Assembly (NCBI GenBank): GCA_001599715.1
Contig: BCHU01000007.1
Location: forward strand, 1,245,586 to 1,309,585
Direction: 5' to 3'
Length of the DNA: 64,000 bases
Origin: Phaeotremella fagi
Lineage: Eukaryota > Basidiomycota > Tremellomycetes > Tremellales > Phaeotremellaceae
In this document: positions 25,454 through 39,477 of the stretch, piece by piece
How positions within the stretch are numbered: position 1 is the stretch's first letter
Layout of the letters: each line of letters opens with the position of its first letter
Notes under the pieces: model-generated
The model's input: the letters and a program-made list of their open reading frames with translations, nothing else
Told to the model about the DNA's origin: nothing
Databases searched by the model: none
Program-made: the position numbers and the translations under genes

Positions 25454-26998
25454 ATGAATTTCTTCAATCGTCAAAAGACAAGGTCCCCAGCTGAGACAGT
25501 GAAAGCTCTAAGAGAGAATATAATCAGATTAGATCAAGCTGGTACAGGTGAAAGTAAACGAAGAGTAGGCCTGTTCCCCTAAACCTCAAATCGATTGCCA
25601 ATTATTATGTCCTAACCAAGGTTATTTATCCAGACCAGTGAAGACGTATCTAAACTTTTATCCGCTACTAAAGTTTTGATAACTGGAGAAGGAGATGTTG
25701 AACCATCAGCGGATATCATTGCTCAAGTAGCCAACGAAGTCTATGCCCAAGATCTACTTAGTCTAACCATCATTCATATGGCTAAATTTGAATTCGAGGT
25801 GAGTGAAATAGACGTTTATATGGAGTTTATCTCACAACGTCTACGTAGGCCAAAAAAGACGTCTGTAATATCTTCAACACACTTCTACGTCGTCAAATCG
25901 GTACCAGATCTCCTACAATTGAATTCATAGTCAACAGACCTGATATAGTGTTTGACACATTAAAGGGGTGAGTCATGACGTAAAACAGACTCACAGATCA
26001 CAAAATCGACTCATGCTGATACATCAATTAGATACGGAAACCCTGATGTTGCTTTGAATACTGGAATGATATTGAAAGAAATGTTACGATATGAACCTTT
26101 GGCCAGGTTGTTACTTTACTCGGATCAGTGAGTTACAATCAGCATAGCTATTTACTGAGTCTAGATTCTACACTTTCCCTCATTTTATCGAAACAACAAC
26201 TTTCGGAATTTCTTGTGATGCGTTTGCGAACATGAAGGTAGGCAGCTGGAGGAGCCGGTAGCCAATCCTCGTAGCTGACGACTTTATAGGATACTTTGAC
26301 GAAACATAAACCAATGGTAGCAACGTATCTAGAGAACAATTACGATCGTGTAAGTCATCCACAAAACCTGTTACACCCAGAAGCTAAAGCAGATACCCTG
26401 AAAGTTCTTCAACACGTACACAACCCTCATCCTCTCTTCAAACTACGTAACCAAACGTCAATCCCTAAAACTGCTCGGAGAGATCTTACTGGACAGAGCG
26501 AATTATAACATCATGACCAGATATATAGCTTCCGAGGTTAATCTCAAGATGATGATGGAAATGTTGAGAGATAAAAGTAGGAACATCCAATTTGAGGCTT
26601 TCCATGTTTTCAAGGTGCGTTTTTAACTTTCATTATTGGATGATGAGTAGTCTAGATTGTTATGCTAACATTCCCTTAGGTGTTCGTTGCAAACCCAAAC
26701 AAACCTCCTCAGATCGCTAGTATCTTACGAAGGAATCGGGATAAATTGCTAGCCTTCCTGAAAGATTTCCATAACGATAAAGACGGTACGTAAACGTTTT
26801 CATAATTGGCGCGATTCGAATACTGACCATTGATTCAGATGAACAATTCAATGTGAGCTGCGGTCTGGAATCAGATGTATTTAACTCAAAGCTGACACTT
26901 ATTTTAGGACGAAAAACTATTCCTTATAAACCAGAGTGAGTTCTATCCGCTCTTCGATAGTGATGCGAACTGACAAAACTCCAGTTCAAGCATTATGA
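25454..26998 (+). CDS. HYM1: Mo25/Hym1 scaffold protein
   Basis: Armadillo-like scaffold that supports STE20/NDR-type kinases (the RAM pathway in yeasts: polarity, cell separation, ACE2). The ATG at 25454 gives [20 protein letters not shown], followed by conserved blocks: [77 protein letters not shown]-type region [78 protein letters not shown] and a C-terminal [14 protein letters not shown]. About ten exons; the last exon is only a few codons (A/TT CAA GCA TTA TGA). Full family length. Confidence 0.95.
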
Positions 26999-27223
26999 TC
27001 CCCACTCCACCATCGTTTCAAAGTAGTACTGTATATACCTACCATTCTTATATGTCCAATAACTTGTAATCACTCATTCTAATTCCAAATGTTTCTCTTT
27101 TTCTTAATGCTCATCTTTTTGTAACTCATTATGAACCTTTTTTGATTTCTTTCCTGCCAGTGTATGATTTTATTGTACTGTAACAATCCAATTCCATCTC
27201 GATCCATACAATACTACTATTAT

Positions 27224-27577
27224 TTATTTATTCGAAGAATTCTTTCCCCCCTTTCTTGCCTTATTCTTACTCTTCTTATCAACACCCTTCTCCGTCGTAC
27301 TACTATCAACCATCTCGTCAATCCGTCCTTCATCATCAGAAACCTGAGGTGTGAAGATAGTCTCACAATCACTATCCTCCCATTGAACCACATCCTCAAC
27401 ATGGCTTCCTAATTCAGTCGTACTAGTACCAGCAGTAGATCGATCTTTAGAATCGTCAACTAAAGATACTGAACTCATTGATCGTATTTTCGACAGCGGG
27501 GGTAGACTTTGAATTGATTTTGAGAGGGTTAAAGGGATTTTTGAGGTTTTGGAGGTTTGGGTGGTAGCTTGTAACAT
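27224..27577 (-). CDS. Orphan Ser/Asp-rich small protein, boundaries uncertain
   Basis: Not recognised. The frame from ATG 27577 to 27224 encodes 117 residues: a Thr/Ser/Leu leader, an acidic centre (VEDVVQWEDSDCETIF) and a Lys-rich C-terminus (KKSKNKARKGGK). A second open frame on the same strand starts at ATG 27840 and overlaps this one; it encodes an N-terminus MSYDERTKTIKEVQREIMES. A spliced gene running 27840 to 27224 is possible, since an acceptor-like CTACAG ends near 27585. The divergent gene starts about 25 bp from 27840. Confidence 0.4.
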   Translation of the reverse strand: MLQATTQTSKTSKIPLTLSKSIQSLPPLSKIRSMSSVSLVDDSKDRSTAGTSTTELGSHVEDVVQWEDSDCETIFTPQVSDDEGRIDEMVDSSTTEKGVDKKSKNKARKGGKNSSNK

Positions 27578-27864
27578 CGTTTCTGTAGATTATATGTAGA
27601 AGGTTGGATAGTGGATGTTGAACTTGGTAGGAAATCAATTGAAGGGTTCTGAGTTTTGTCTGCGACCTTTGTCGTATTGGACGCATTCGATAAAGGATTT
27701 GTCCTTCTAGCATGACATGAGCATACGATATTTACTGTACAAAAATATTGTACAGCAGATAAAAGATACTCCAGCTGAAAGGATTCCATAATTTCTCGTT
27801 GGACCTCTTTTATTGTCTTTGTCCTTTCATCATACGACATAGATATAGCCGACTATCTCCTGTG

Positions 27865-28381
27865 ATGTCCTCTTTTCTTTCTTATCGACAACTCTCAACT
27901 TTTACTCTGAACACGACCAATTACGAGAAAATTACTCAATCCAATCCAATCATGTCCAGTAAAGAATCAGAGCATATTAAATACAACGATGAAAAGGTAT
28001 ACGAAATAATGGAAACCCAAGACTTCTACAAGACCAATTTCACTCCCGTCGTACGTTACTCCGTCACAGATTTCAGAAACACGATCGAATGGTATTTCAA
28101 GGATAGACACTGGTTAGAAAGAGTAAATAAAGATGAAAACCGTGGTACGCTCAAGTATACCTCTATCCTACGTCGTTACCAGGTCAAAGAAGGTGAAGTA
28201 GAGGGCGGAATGTGTCCTCGAGGAAGGGAAGGAGTTTGATGTTAACAAGGAAGTAACAAAGGATGTTGGATGTTATTGGCATTATTCGTTGCTTGCTTAC
28301 TCTTGGTCTCCTACCTTTGATAAAGATCAAGTTACTCAATTCGAGAATCATGTTAATAGTGAGATTAGTAAATTGATGTAG
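27865..28381 (+). CDS. Orphan small protein with frame break
   Basis: Not recognised. The frame opens at ATG 27865 (a second ATG at 27952 begins MSSKESEHIKYNDEK) and reads SVTDFRNTIEWYFKDRHW and LKYTSILRRYQVKEGEVE before going out of frame near 28205. The other frame continues sensibly (CVLEEGKEFDVNKEV, CYWHYSLLAYSWSPTFDKD, ENHVNSEISKLM) to a TAG at 28381. One missing base at the GAGGGCGG run would join them. Alternatively an intron from GTGAAG (28193) to GGAAG (about 28254) keeps the frame. The layout (short, hydrophobic-x-x-YF-K-D.. block, then a HY(S)L..YS block) loosely recalls the small-protein cluster at 47-52 kb. Confidence 0.45.
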
Positions 28382-28876
28382 TAGACAAAGGGTAATAGCA
28401 GTAGTTGAAGTAGTAACAAGTGATGTGAGGTGGAACAGAATATTTGACAGTATGCATTGGTTCCTAAGTCCTGTCTATACATTCCAGGGATAAGATACTA
28501 CCAGATTTAACACCGTTCAGCACTGCACTCTAATCAAGGTCTAGAATGATAGACGCAGTTGCAATTTTAATGGCATACTTGCTAGCTGACGTCTTGAATT
28601 GCGTTGGCATGGAACCAAACAAATAAATCTTGCGCCCCAAATACACGAGTACAAAGCACATCCACGTGGTTCTCACCGAATCTCAGGTACTGTAATGACT
28701 GGGCGCAAGCGGCAAAAATGGGGCTCCGTTGAAAATGTCGCCATCGATTTTGACAAGGACTCGTAATAATTATTTCGGAATAGTGAGGTAAGAGAAGAGA
28801 AGATGAGATGGAAAAGGGTGGGGGGTGTTGGTCATCAATCTATAACATCTATCTCAACAAACACCACACCACCACA
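28382..28876. other. Intergenic, promoter of the acetyltransferase gene
   Basis: No gene visible. An in-frame upstream ATG at 28808 could extend the acetyltransferase by 23 residues. Confidence 0.5.
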
Positions 28877-30786
28877 ATGCCAAAACCCCAACTCCCACGT
28901 CAACTCCATCTCCCAAATACCAAACCAACCTGGCTACCCCCCAAACCCCATCTCTCCCAAATCCATCTCTCCTCCTTACAACCCTCAACCTCCCTAGATA
29001 CAACCTTCATCCCCCCACTCTCACCCCAACTCCCACCCCGTCGTCGACCAGCGTTCAACCCAGGTGGATTCGGTACCCAACCACCATCGAGAACTGGAAC
29101 TGGTGTCGGACATGGTAGGAAGGGTAAGGAACGGGCAACGGCAACGGCAACGGCAACGGTTCGAGAGGCTAGTTTGGTTAGTCAGGAGATTGAGAAACGG
29201 GTGGAGGAGTTGAAGAAGGATCAAGCTTTTGTTGAAGGTGATGAGAAAGTTGAGGAGGAGGCTGAAGCTTGTTATGTAGTGAGTTTTAAGGTTTGTTTAT
29301 CAATAAACCTGTCACTTACATATCACTAGCCACCACCCGCAACCCTCCATTTCCATTCCGACCATTCATTACCCCTCCTCTACTCCCCCCAACCTCTCCC
29401 AAACTTCTCAATAGCCTACGAAACATGGGGCACCCTCAACGAAGATTCATCCAACGCCATCCTCCTTCATACAGGTCTCTCCGCCTCCTCACACGTAGCC
29501 TCAAGAGGTAACGAAGTCTCCTCCGCAACATCAACCAAACCAGGTTGGTGGGAAGATTTCGTTGGACCCGGAAAATCAATTGACACGAACAAATATTTCG
29601 TCATCTGCACCAACGTTATCGGGGGTTGTTTCGGTTCTACGGGACCTTCGTCTCCTTATCCACCTGGAGAAGGGAATACTCGTTGGGCGACACGGTTCCC
29701 GTTGTTGAGTATTCATGATATGATGAGAGCTCAGTTGGGTTTACTTGATTATCTGGGAATTGAGAAGCTTTATGCTAGTGTGGGCGCTAGTATGGGTGGT
29801 ATGCAGAGTTTGAGTTTGGCTTATCTGGCTCCGGAGAGGGTTGGGAGAGTCGCTAGTATTTCAGCTACAGGTCGTAGTGGTTTAGGAGGAGTTGGGATGA
29901 GATATGCACAGAGGAGTGGTAAGTGGAATATTAAAGGCAATTTAGATTCTTTTGACTGACAAATCGGTGAAGTACTCATGGCAGATCCAAATTGGAACAG
30001 AGGATTTTATTATGACGGCATCCCCCCACACAACGGTATGAAACTAGCCAGACGTAAGTCGACCCCATCCTCCTCCGCTCAATTCAAGGCTGATCCCAAA
30101 CAGAAATCGCAACGATAACCTACAGATCCGGACCAGAATGGGAACAAAGATTCGGTCGAAGGATGTTATCCGAACAAGAAACCCCCGATCCAACATCTGC
30201 AACAGGAAGCACCAACAGTATTCCCAAGCTCTCACCTGATTTCCTGATAGAAACCTATCTGGATCATCAAGGAGAAAGATTCTGTTTAACCTACGACGCC
30301 AACTCGATGATCTACCTCTCAAAAGCGATGGATCTGTTCGACATGACTTCCCCAGCCCTCTCAGCTTTAGCAACTAAATTCAATCAAGCTTATCCGAACC
30401 TCCCACCGTTCCCTCTCCCAAGTGATCCAACTTCCATCTCAGCTTCTTCAAACGTCTTACCAAAACCTTCAATCGAATCACCACCCGCCCCTTTGTCGAA
30501 AGATAAAAAATCTCCACAAGACAGATTCATACCTACCTCCAAATCACCTCATCTACCAGAACTAGCTGCAGGTTTACAAAGACTGAAAGAGATTCCAGCG
30601 TTGATTTTAGGTGTTCAATCAGACGTTCTTTTCCCTGTTGAACAACAACGTGAATTGGCCGATGCACTTAAATTGGCTGGTAACAATCGAGTCACTTATT
30701 ATGAATTAGGTGGGGTTTGGGGTCATGATACTTTTTTACTGGATTTGCAGAATGTCGGTGGTGCTATCAGAGGGTTTTTGGGGTAG
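28877..30786 (+). CDS. Homoserine/serine O-acetyltransferase (MET2/CysA family)
   Basis: Alpha/beta-hydrolase-fold acyltransferase that moves acetyl from acetyl-CoA to the hydroxyl of homoserine (methionine route) or serine (cysteine route). The N-terminal 120 residues are Pro- and Arg-rich with an ATATATAT run and may be an organelle-targeting leader. The catalytic part starts after an intron near 29279-29328: [50 protein letters not shown], nucleophile elbow [15 protein letters not shown] with the Ser, [29 protein letters not shown], then the acid GVQSDVLFP and the base WGHDTFL. A Pro/Ser insert lies near 30420-30550. The MRYAQRS..ADPNWN and EWEQRFGR blocks fit the fungal CysA/Cys2 serine acetyltransferase branch better than Met2, but this cannot be settled by eye. 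Confidence 0.88.
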
Positions 30787-30956
30787 ACTTAGGGATTGTA
30801 TAATGGAAAGACAATTGTTTCCTTAGTCTGTTTGTCATTTTTAAAAAGTATTCATATGGAGTTCAAGTTTACATTATGCATCGATACAACGTCCTACCAT
30901 CGTTCAGTTCTACAAGCCAAACAATTCTGGCACAATTTTATTTTTTAGGACTAAGA

Positions 30957-32688
<1,732 letters not shown>

Positions 32689-32845
32689 GACGAGACTAGT
32701 TTATAAGTGTTGATGGGTGAAAATAGGAAGAGATGAACGATGTACAATTGTAGATATGTGAAGAGATGGTAGTATAATGACGTTGTGGCGATTAACACAC
32801 TATCAAGTGGCAAATACATTGCATTGGTACAGATATACATTCAGA

Positions 32846-34495
32846 TCACCACCAGCCCTTCTTCTTCTCATTCCCATCCCAACCAATCTGACCCTGTGAA
32901 ACACCTTGTGAAGGTCCTGTAATCCCACCATAACCTTGATGATGAATCTGAGACGTTGGAGGGGGCGGCGGATATCCACCATACCCAGTCAAATATTGTT
33001 GATGTTGAGGATGGTACATAGGTTGTGGATGAATCTGTTGATGTTGCTTTGATCTTAAGTTGAATAACGCAGAATTAGTCAAGATGATCAAGAATGTTAA
33101 CGTGACTAATGTGAATCCCTATCTCAAATCATTAGTATGATGTCGAGAAGATGTGGATAGAAGGATATGGTGACATACCATTGTTTTCCAACTTATCGGA
33201 TCAACGAAACTGTTGATCACTCCTGCAAACGTCTCTGCTCCAACTCTAGCTCGACCAACGACAGTCGGATCTCGGTTCATACATGTTTCCCAAGCTTTGC
33301 AAGCGGTTTCCCTATGAAGAGGAGAGTTAGCATGGTTCCAACATGTCCATCTCTTACTCACATAGCAGGAACTCTGAGATTTGGATCACATCTGTTTGTA
33401 AGATATAAATTCGTACAACCTGCGATTTCCTGCAATATTTCTAGAATCTTGTGTAAGCTGATTTCCGTTGAACTAAACAACCAGCTTACCAATCGAATAT
33501 TCCTCTATCCTATCTTTGACATCACGACGAACGGTTAAAATAAATTGGATGGCCAAGTATAAAAACACCAAAACCAACGAAGCGTTGAAGAAGAATTGCA
33601 AATATCTATTACCGTTTCAGCATCACATCCCTAACCTGCAATTCGAAAAGCAAACATACCCAAGAAGAATATATGGTATTTCTGAATGTCTAACACCAGG
33701 AGTTGCCATGTGTAAATTATAAGTATGTTCCGAAGAAGTTTTAGATTTAGATTTTGTATTCGATGTCGAAACAATATCCTGGATAACAATGTACGTCAAT
33801 CACAGAGCCTCACAAAGAATCAATAACCCACCTCATCCTCGGAATCACTTTCGTTCCTACGACGATTCTTCTTTCCCCATTCCTTTTGTCGTCGTTTTCG
33901 AACCCTACTAACAGCACCCGAAGCGATTGGTCTAATCTCTTCAACAACGTCAGGTTGTGATTGCTGTTGCTGTTGCGGTTTTGGTTTCTCCGCTATCTCT
34001 GTCGACTGCACGACAGAAGGTTTAGCCGGACTATCAACATTGATCATTTCAACATCCTCAATCGTACTCGAACCAGCTACTGTGTTTGAATGTGAATGTC
34101 CTGCAAAACCGAAATTCGTGTTTGCCCATTTATTAGGATCGTAAGGTTCAAAGTTTGCTGTAGGTGGTATTGGAACAGCTACTTGGGTGTTGAAGATGAA
34201 CGGAGTGTTGGTACCGAATCTAATTGGTGGAGCTGGTGTACGTGGAAGTTGGTAGGATGGGTGGAAAGGGGAAATCGATTTTGAAGGTGTCATATCTGTA
34301 TGTTGCCCTGCAAATTTTTCAGTACTTAAATTGCTGTGGGAACCATTGATTTAAGAGTGAAAAAAGAGTTGACTTACTCTTCCTTGAGGGCCCATCTTCA
34401 TTGTTACTGATACTGAAATCTGTTAGACGACCTAATGGGTTTGTGTATTGATAATCCATTGGAGAAGATTTATCTCTGGCGTAGTAGTTTGACAT
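32846..34495 (-). CDS. Brl1/Brr6-type nuclear-envelope protein
   Basis: Integral protein of the nuclear envelope/ER that works in nuclear-pore assembly and lipid homeostasis. The ATG at 34495 gives MSNYYARDKSSPMDYQY. A low-complexity N-terminus has a Gln run (33965-33985) and a basic KRRQKEWGKKNRRR patch. Then comes the Brl1_Brr6 domain: first membrane segment (RYLQFFFNASLVLVFLYLAI), a lumenal loop with four cysteines (EIAGCTNLYLTNRCDP..RVPA; CKAWETCMNRDP) that form two disulfides in the family, GRARVGAETFAGVINSFVDP, ISWKTM, and the second membrane segment (FTLVTLTFLIILTNSALF). The C-terminal tail is Gln/Pro/Gly/Tyr-rich. The four cysteines are all present. Confidence 0.9.
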
Positions 34496-34741
34496 TATGA
34501 TGAGGGCTTTTTACTGTCTATCTCCCTTCTTTGAGGTTGAGTATCGACTTCCCAATCCTCTAAATGTCTTATTCGTTTGTTCTTCTTGTTGTTGTTGATT
34601 CTGAAAAGTTGAAAGTGTTGTTCTCCAGTTGAGTGAAAGCAATCGCGTAAAACGGAATCAATAAAGTATGGTAAGAAAGAAACACCATAGTATTCTCCTT
34701 TCTACTTCTCCTATCTACATCTATATCAGAATCAGATCAAG

Positions 34742-36271
34742 ATGGCAGCACCAGGTAAGACCAACTATCCCAACACAATATCCAAAGCAGAAACTAATCC
34801 CCCATCAACAGTTGGCGATTTAACTCTTCAACCTCCATCAGATGGAATCTCTTCACTAGTCTTTTCACCAGATTCGACAAAATTGTTAGTAGCAAGTTGG
34901 GATGGTGTATGTTGTTTCCTCTACTTTCCTTATAAGCAGTCAAGTCTAATTGATATCGGTACACAGACAATAGCGTTACATAACTTGACATCTCCACCAA
35001 CACCACCTCAAGTGTAAGTCAACCAAACCAAATTCTAAACTCATGAACGTCATTAGATTCTCTCATCCAGCAGCAGTCCTCTCAGTTACTTTCGGTTCAT
35101 CAGGTGATGTCGCTTACTCAGGTGGTCTGGATAAAAGAGTCAGACAGTGGGTCACCATATACTTCAGCGTGATACGTCAAAAAAGCTGACCCAGATGTTA
35201 GGTGGGATTTCCAAACTGGACAATGCAGAGTATTGGGTAAACACGATGATTCAATTTCGTCTCTAGTCTGGAGTTCTAGTTCAAGTAGGTTCTGCTAATT
35301 GAAATAACACTAATGTGGTGTAGATGTTTTGATAAGTGGTTCGTGGGATTCAACAATCAAAGTCTGGGATCCGTAAGTCCGTCCTTCCTCCAGGCCCAAA
35401 AAAAAAACTAAAGAAACCAAACCAACAGAACCTCAGAAAGCCCATTAAGGTCCTCACACACCTTACCTGATCGTATATACAACCTCTCCTACTCCTCAGC
35501 AACTTCAACTTTATTAGTTTCCATGGCCCACAGACACGTCTACGTGTACAAAGTATCGACGTTATCCCAATCAACATCTTTGGACGGCAGTGATGGTCTG
35601 AAACCAGAACAGGAGAGAGAGAGTGCATTGAAATTCTTAACGAGAAGTGTAGCTTGTATGATCGATGGTAAAGGTAATTCATTCTCACTCTCATGTTTTG
35701 TTTAGTTTGGTAGGCTGATGGTTTTCTTTGTTTCTATTAGGCTGGGCATCAGGTTCTATCGAAGGTAGAATCGCGGTTGAATATTTCGATGCCGACCCAG
35801 CGACGCAATCTCTAAAATACGCTTTCAGAGCACACAGACAAACAGTTGACGGTGTAGACTGCGTCTATCCAATCAACGCACTAGCCTATCATCCAATGTA
35901 AGTCAAGCGTCTCGTCTCCCATTATCAATGATGTCCATATTAAATGAAAACCTGTAGTCACAACACATTCGCATCAGGTGGTTCAGACGGTTTAATCTCA
36001 ATCTGGGACCACAACGCTAAAAAAAGAATGAAGCTTTACCCAAAATATCCTACTTCCATCTCATCGTTAGCTTTCAGTCCTGACGGTAAGAAACTGGCTA
36101 TCGGGGCAAGTTACGAACATGACAATTCCGTTTCCGACATCGAAGAGAAAGGTAGAATCATGGTTTTAATAAAAGATACAGTCATGGATGATTGCAAGGT
36201 ATGTCGTTTTTGTTTATGAAGATTGATATACTAATTTTGATCAATTCGCATAGCCCAAAACAAAAGCTTAG
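34742..36271 (+). CDS. BUB3: Mitotic checkpoint protein Bub3
   Basis: WD40 propeller that brings Bub1 and BubR1/Mad3 to phosphorylated MELT repeats at kinetochores. Blocks: DGISSLVFSPDSTKLLVASW, SVTFGSSGDVAYSGGLDKRV, GKHDDSISSLVWSSSSNVLI, SGSWDSTIKVWDP, DGKGWASGSIEGRIAVEYFD, FRAHRQTVDGVDCVYPINAL, AYHPIHNTFASGGSDGLISI, KKRMKLYPKYPTSISSLAFS and LAIGASYEHDN, with the Bub3-specific IHNTFASGGSDG rather than the Rae1 form. It ends PKTKA after a last short exon. Five or more introns. It is tail-to-tail with the scramblase gene, 39 bp apart. Confidence 0.93.
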
Positions 36272-36310
36272 GGAGTCGAGATCAAATGCATGATTTTTGA
36301 AATATAGTAA

Positions 36311-38176
36311 TCATAGTTCCCAATCTCCCCAATCGTTATTATCATCCCCTCCTCCCCCTCCCGACTGACCCCAAGGATCCTGCATGATCTCCTCCTGCCC
36401 AAAGCCATCATCATCGTATCGTCCACCACCAGGCGTTTGAGGCATATCAGACCAACCTTCACTACCACTACCAGACCGACCATTCTGAGGTCCATAAATC
36501 TGTTCGTCTTCAGATAAACCGTTATCCCCTCCCACGACTCCCGCAGCACCAACTCCTGCAGCTCCTGCCATTCCTGCATCGGTTCCACTTCTAGTTATAT
36601 CTGAACCTCCATCTCCTCCTCCCCACATGAAGAATGGGAAACCCATCCCACTGGACGTTCAGTCGTTAGTTTTGGATGTTTAACTTGCTGGGTTTTCACT
36701 TACCCACTCCCAGAATGTCTGGAGAAGTAATCAAAGTCGACTATACCCAATCAGCTGAATATTTCTTTCACGGATAAATTAGCTGACTCACTGGAAACAG
36801 CAGTAGCCAGAGCCTAAGGGTCCTATCAGCGTCACATCCATAAAAAGAGATCAAAACCTACCATAGCACGTTGATCCAAAGTCAACCCCTGCTTATCATC
36901 AGGTAAAATCAAACTCTGTCCTTGCGTACTAAAACTGCCCCCAGCAGGAATATCCAATTCCGTCCCCGCCGAATCGAATCGAATAACATATTGTCCCGTA
37001 TCAGTGAACAGTTCTCTACCCAAACCACGAAAATTCCTGTTGATCGAAGCGACTAATTGATTATCACTGTTTTTCAACCAGAAATCCCAAGCGAGGAAAC
37101 CGCTGTCGATTGCGGCGAATTGTTTGAAGGTCTCTTCGCCACGACTTGTTTGGGGATCTTTTTAGTTTTTTTTCGGTGGCATGGAGGGTGGGGGAACTTA
37201 CGATTGGAAAATGTTATATCTCCTTCTCCATGGGTGCCATTGTCTGTTTCGGCGGTATTCAGTATTGTATTTTCATCTATGTAAACTTGATACTTACTGC
37301 TGAGCTTCGCCTACTAACACATTTCCTTCTTCTGAGGCATGAACGAATATCCTGGAATTTATGAATGCGAAAGGTCGACGAATCTATCTCATCAGCTACA
37401 AGAGTAGTGTGGCAACCTACCCAAAGAACTGGTTTCCCAGTGACGTCCATGATAACAGATCGGAACGGACGATGAGTTCTCAAGAATTGTCGAGATAACG
37501 TAGAAACGAACGATTGTTCCTCTTCCGCCATGCTGGCGTTTCTCTTCAGTTCTGATGTCCGGCGGAAGGTGAGATCACTTACAAACCAACGTTTTCACCC
37601 TGTTATTTCTGATCAGCTTTTAAGATTTATTTGAAAGATTATTGACTAACCTCAGGTGTACAAATAGCATATCTATTAGCTTGTTCAAAACCCATAAACA
37701 CATTCAACATTTCAAGTTGTCTAAGGAAATAACAGATCAGCTTATTAATCGTACTGAAAGAACGCCAAGCTGACCTAACAATAACCAAAGTCTCATGACC
37801 AAGTAACACTTTCGCAGCATGACTATCGGTCAGAACCCCTTGTGGATCAGGAGGCACGATAACTGGTTTATGAGGTATACTCAAGATCGACGATGGTTGC
37901 GCATCAAGATCCGCTGGTTCATATTGTCTTCGTAGAGTTTCTGAAGATCTTCTTCTGGGTCTAACATGGCCGTTGGGTACTAACACAATCAATCTCATCA
38001 ATCTGATGTAACTTCGGACAAGAGAGGGACTGTGACTAACCTCTGTCATCGTCTCTTCGAAATTTGGTCGGGGATGTTGATAGAGTTCTCACCACTGGGA
38101 CGAAACGAGGTATCGTTCGGGAGGTACTAGCAGTGACTAGGTTTAATCCTATACCCCTTCCTACACCTCTGAGCAT
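36311..38176 (-). CDS. Mitochondrial phospholipid scramblase-family protein (Aim25-like)
   Basis: Scramblase/tubby-like fold. The ATG at 38176 gives an Arg-rich, acid-poor N-terminus (MLRGVGRGIGLNLVTASTSR) typical of mitochondrial import. Family blocks: LLGHETLVIVRQLEMLNVFM, GFEQANRYAICTPE, LSRQFLRTHRPFRSVIMDVT, GKPVLWVRRPFAFINSRIFV, FLAWDFWLKNSDNQLVASIN, RNFRGLGRELFTDTGQYVIR, LTLDQRAMALATAVSIDFDY and FSRHS. The C-terminus is Gly/Asp-rich low complexity (36311-36640), longer than usual. The homologue in budding yeast is a mitochondrial protein; lipid scrambling itself is debated for the family. At least seven exons. Confidence 0.88.
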
Positions 38177-38250
38177 GATTTTTTGCTTGTAGGTAGTTAG
38201 TGGAGGTGGAAATTAGTTGAGCAATTCACCAATTAACAGCAACAACAAAT

Positions 38251-38526
38251 TCAACTTTTGATGATGACGTTTGCGTGGCAACGGCTTGAAGGTGGCAAAA
38301 GGACAGTGAGTAGAGAATTCCAGTACACCTCAGAAACACTCTTGAACCGAATACCGTCCCCTGTTCTCCCACTCAAAATCTCCCTCATCCCCTTCCTTAT
38401 AATCAGCACACCTCTCCCTAGAACGGAAGATCTAGTCCGTTTGGACACAAGTTCTAAAAACCTCAGCTGGAATCTCTGCTCATCTTGTTCAGAATGAAAG
38501 GTCGTCATCCTCCTCATTCTCATCCT
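38251..38526 (-). CDS. Possible small orphan protein
   Basis: An open frame with an acidic approach (EDDCDDNEHEDDDEG, upstream of any ATG), then from ATG 38526 a Met/Arg stretch and QRFQLRFLELVSKRTRSS. It stops at 38251. The frame continues about 90 bp upstream of the ATG without a stop, so an upstream exon is conceivable. No homology recognised; the low-complexity TCATCC repeat at 38505-38560 can keep frames open by chance. Confidence 0.25.
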   Translation of the reverse strand, partial: RMRMRRMTTFHSEQDEQRFQLRFLELVSKRTRSSVLGRGVLIIRKGMREILSGRTGDGIRFKSVSEVYWNSLLTVLLPPSSRCHANVIIKS

Positions 38527-38832
38527 CATCATCCCCTCGTCATCATCCTCGTGTTCGTTGTCGTCACAGTCGTCCTCTGGAAGGACGAATGTATGAAAAA
38601 TAACTTGAAAGGTCCGTCAGTGGGTTTTGGCATTATGGCATTCCAACACTTGTAATTTCGAGAGTAGTCTCAAGAATTGACTGATTCATCTCAGACTCCG
38701 AGATCCTAGAAAACGGAGCAATAGTGTTGAAGACTTGACATTACACTGACCAACATCACATATCTGAACATATCACCTCTAACAATTAACATGAACCTCT
38801 CCCATCAACCCCATCCACCCTTATTCTAACCC

Positions 38833-39477
38833 TCAAAGATCGGCACCACCACAAGAAACAACATCCAAAAGTTCTAACTCCCTAACATAACTTCTCAAAT
38901 GCTTATAAACGACATCCCTAACCTCCACTGAAATAGGTTTTCCTTTCCCACCCGGCCACTCAAGAGCATCAACAGCCGAATTAAATTCCGTCATTCGTTC
39001 CGATTCTTCACGTATCGCCATCATCGAACGTAATAGTTCTTGTGTGTATGAAGTTTTGAGATCGTCGAAGACGTCTTTACTTGTGATTCTATCTTCTTTA
39101 CCTGCGAGTTGCAGTGTTGTTAGCATGTTTGAATCTTTTGTTTTTCTATTTTGGGTTTTGTAAGACTAGCACTTACTTAGTTTACTTTGTTCAATCACAT
39201 ACTCATCTCCGAAACTAAGTGGATGGTCTTCATCAAGTTGAACGTCGATATCGTCTTCATCGTCTTCATCCATGAAAGTCGAATCCTCATTGCTCTCTTC
39301 CATCTTGACATCAACATCAGCTCCAACTCCAGCCCCAACTCCAAACCCAACATCATCAGTAGAACCAAAATCATAATCTAAATTTTCATACATCGTTTGT
39401 GTGGTTTCTGTAAACATGTTTGAGAAATTGTAATTTCCAATTGGTGATACTGGAGTTAGATCTGACAAATTGAACAT
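38833..39477 (-). CDS. Orphan acidic protein
   Basis: Two exons. The ATG at 39477 (MFNLSDLTPVSPIGNYNFSN) is chosen; the longer frame begins with GTG. The first exon is acidic (MDEDDEDDIDVQLDEDHPLS). The intron (about 39178-39095) has a good GTAAGT donor and ATGCTAAC branch. The second exon reads KEDRITSKDVFDDLKTSYTQ, ELLRSMMAIREESERMTEFN, RDVVYKHLRSYVRELELLDV and ends GGADL. The C-terminal half is predicted helical. No known domain; by composition it resembles a small adaptor or an assembly-complex subunit. Conserved helical content suggests a real gene. Confidence 0.6.

Noticed and set aside
38258..38497. Plus-strand open frame opposite the possible small orphan
   Set aside because: No motif; it overlaps a TCATCC-type low-complexity run that keeps many frames open.
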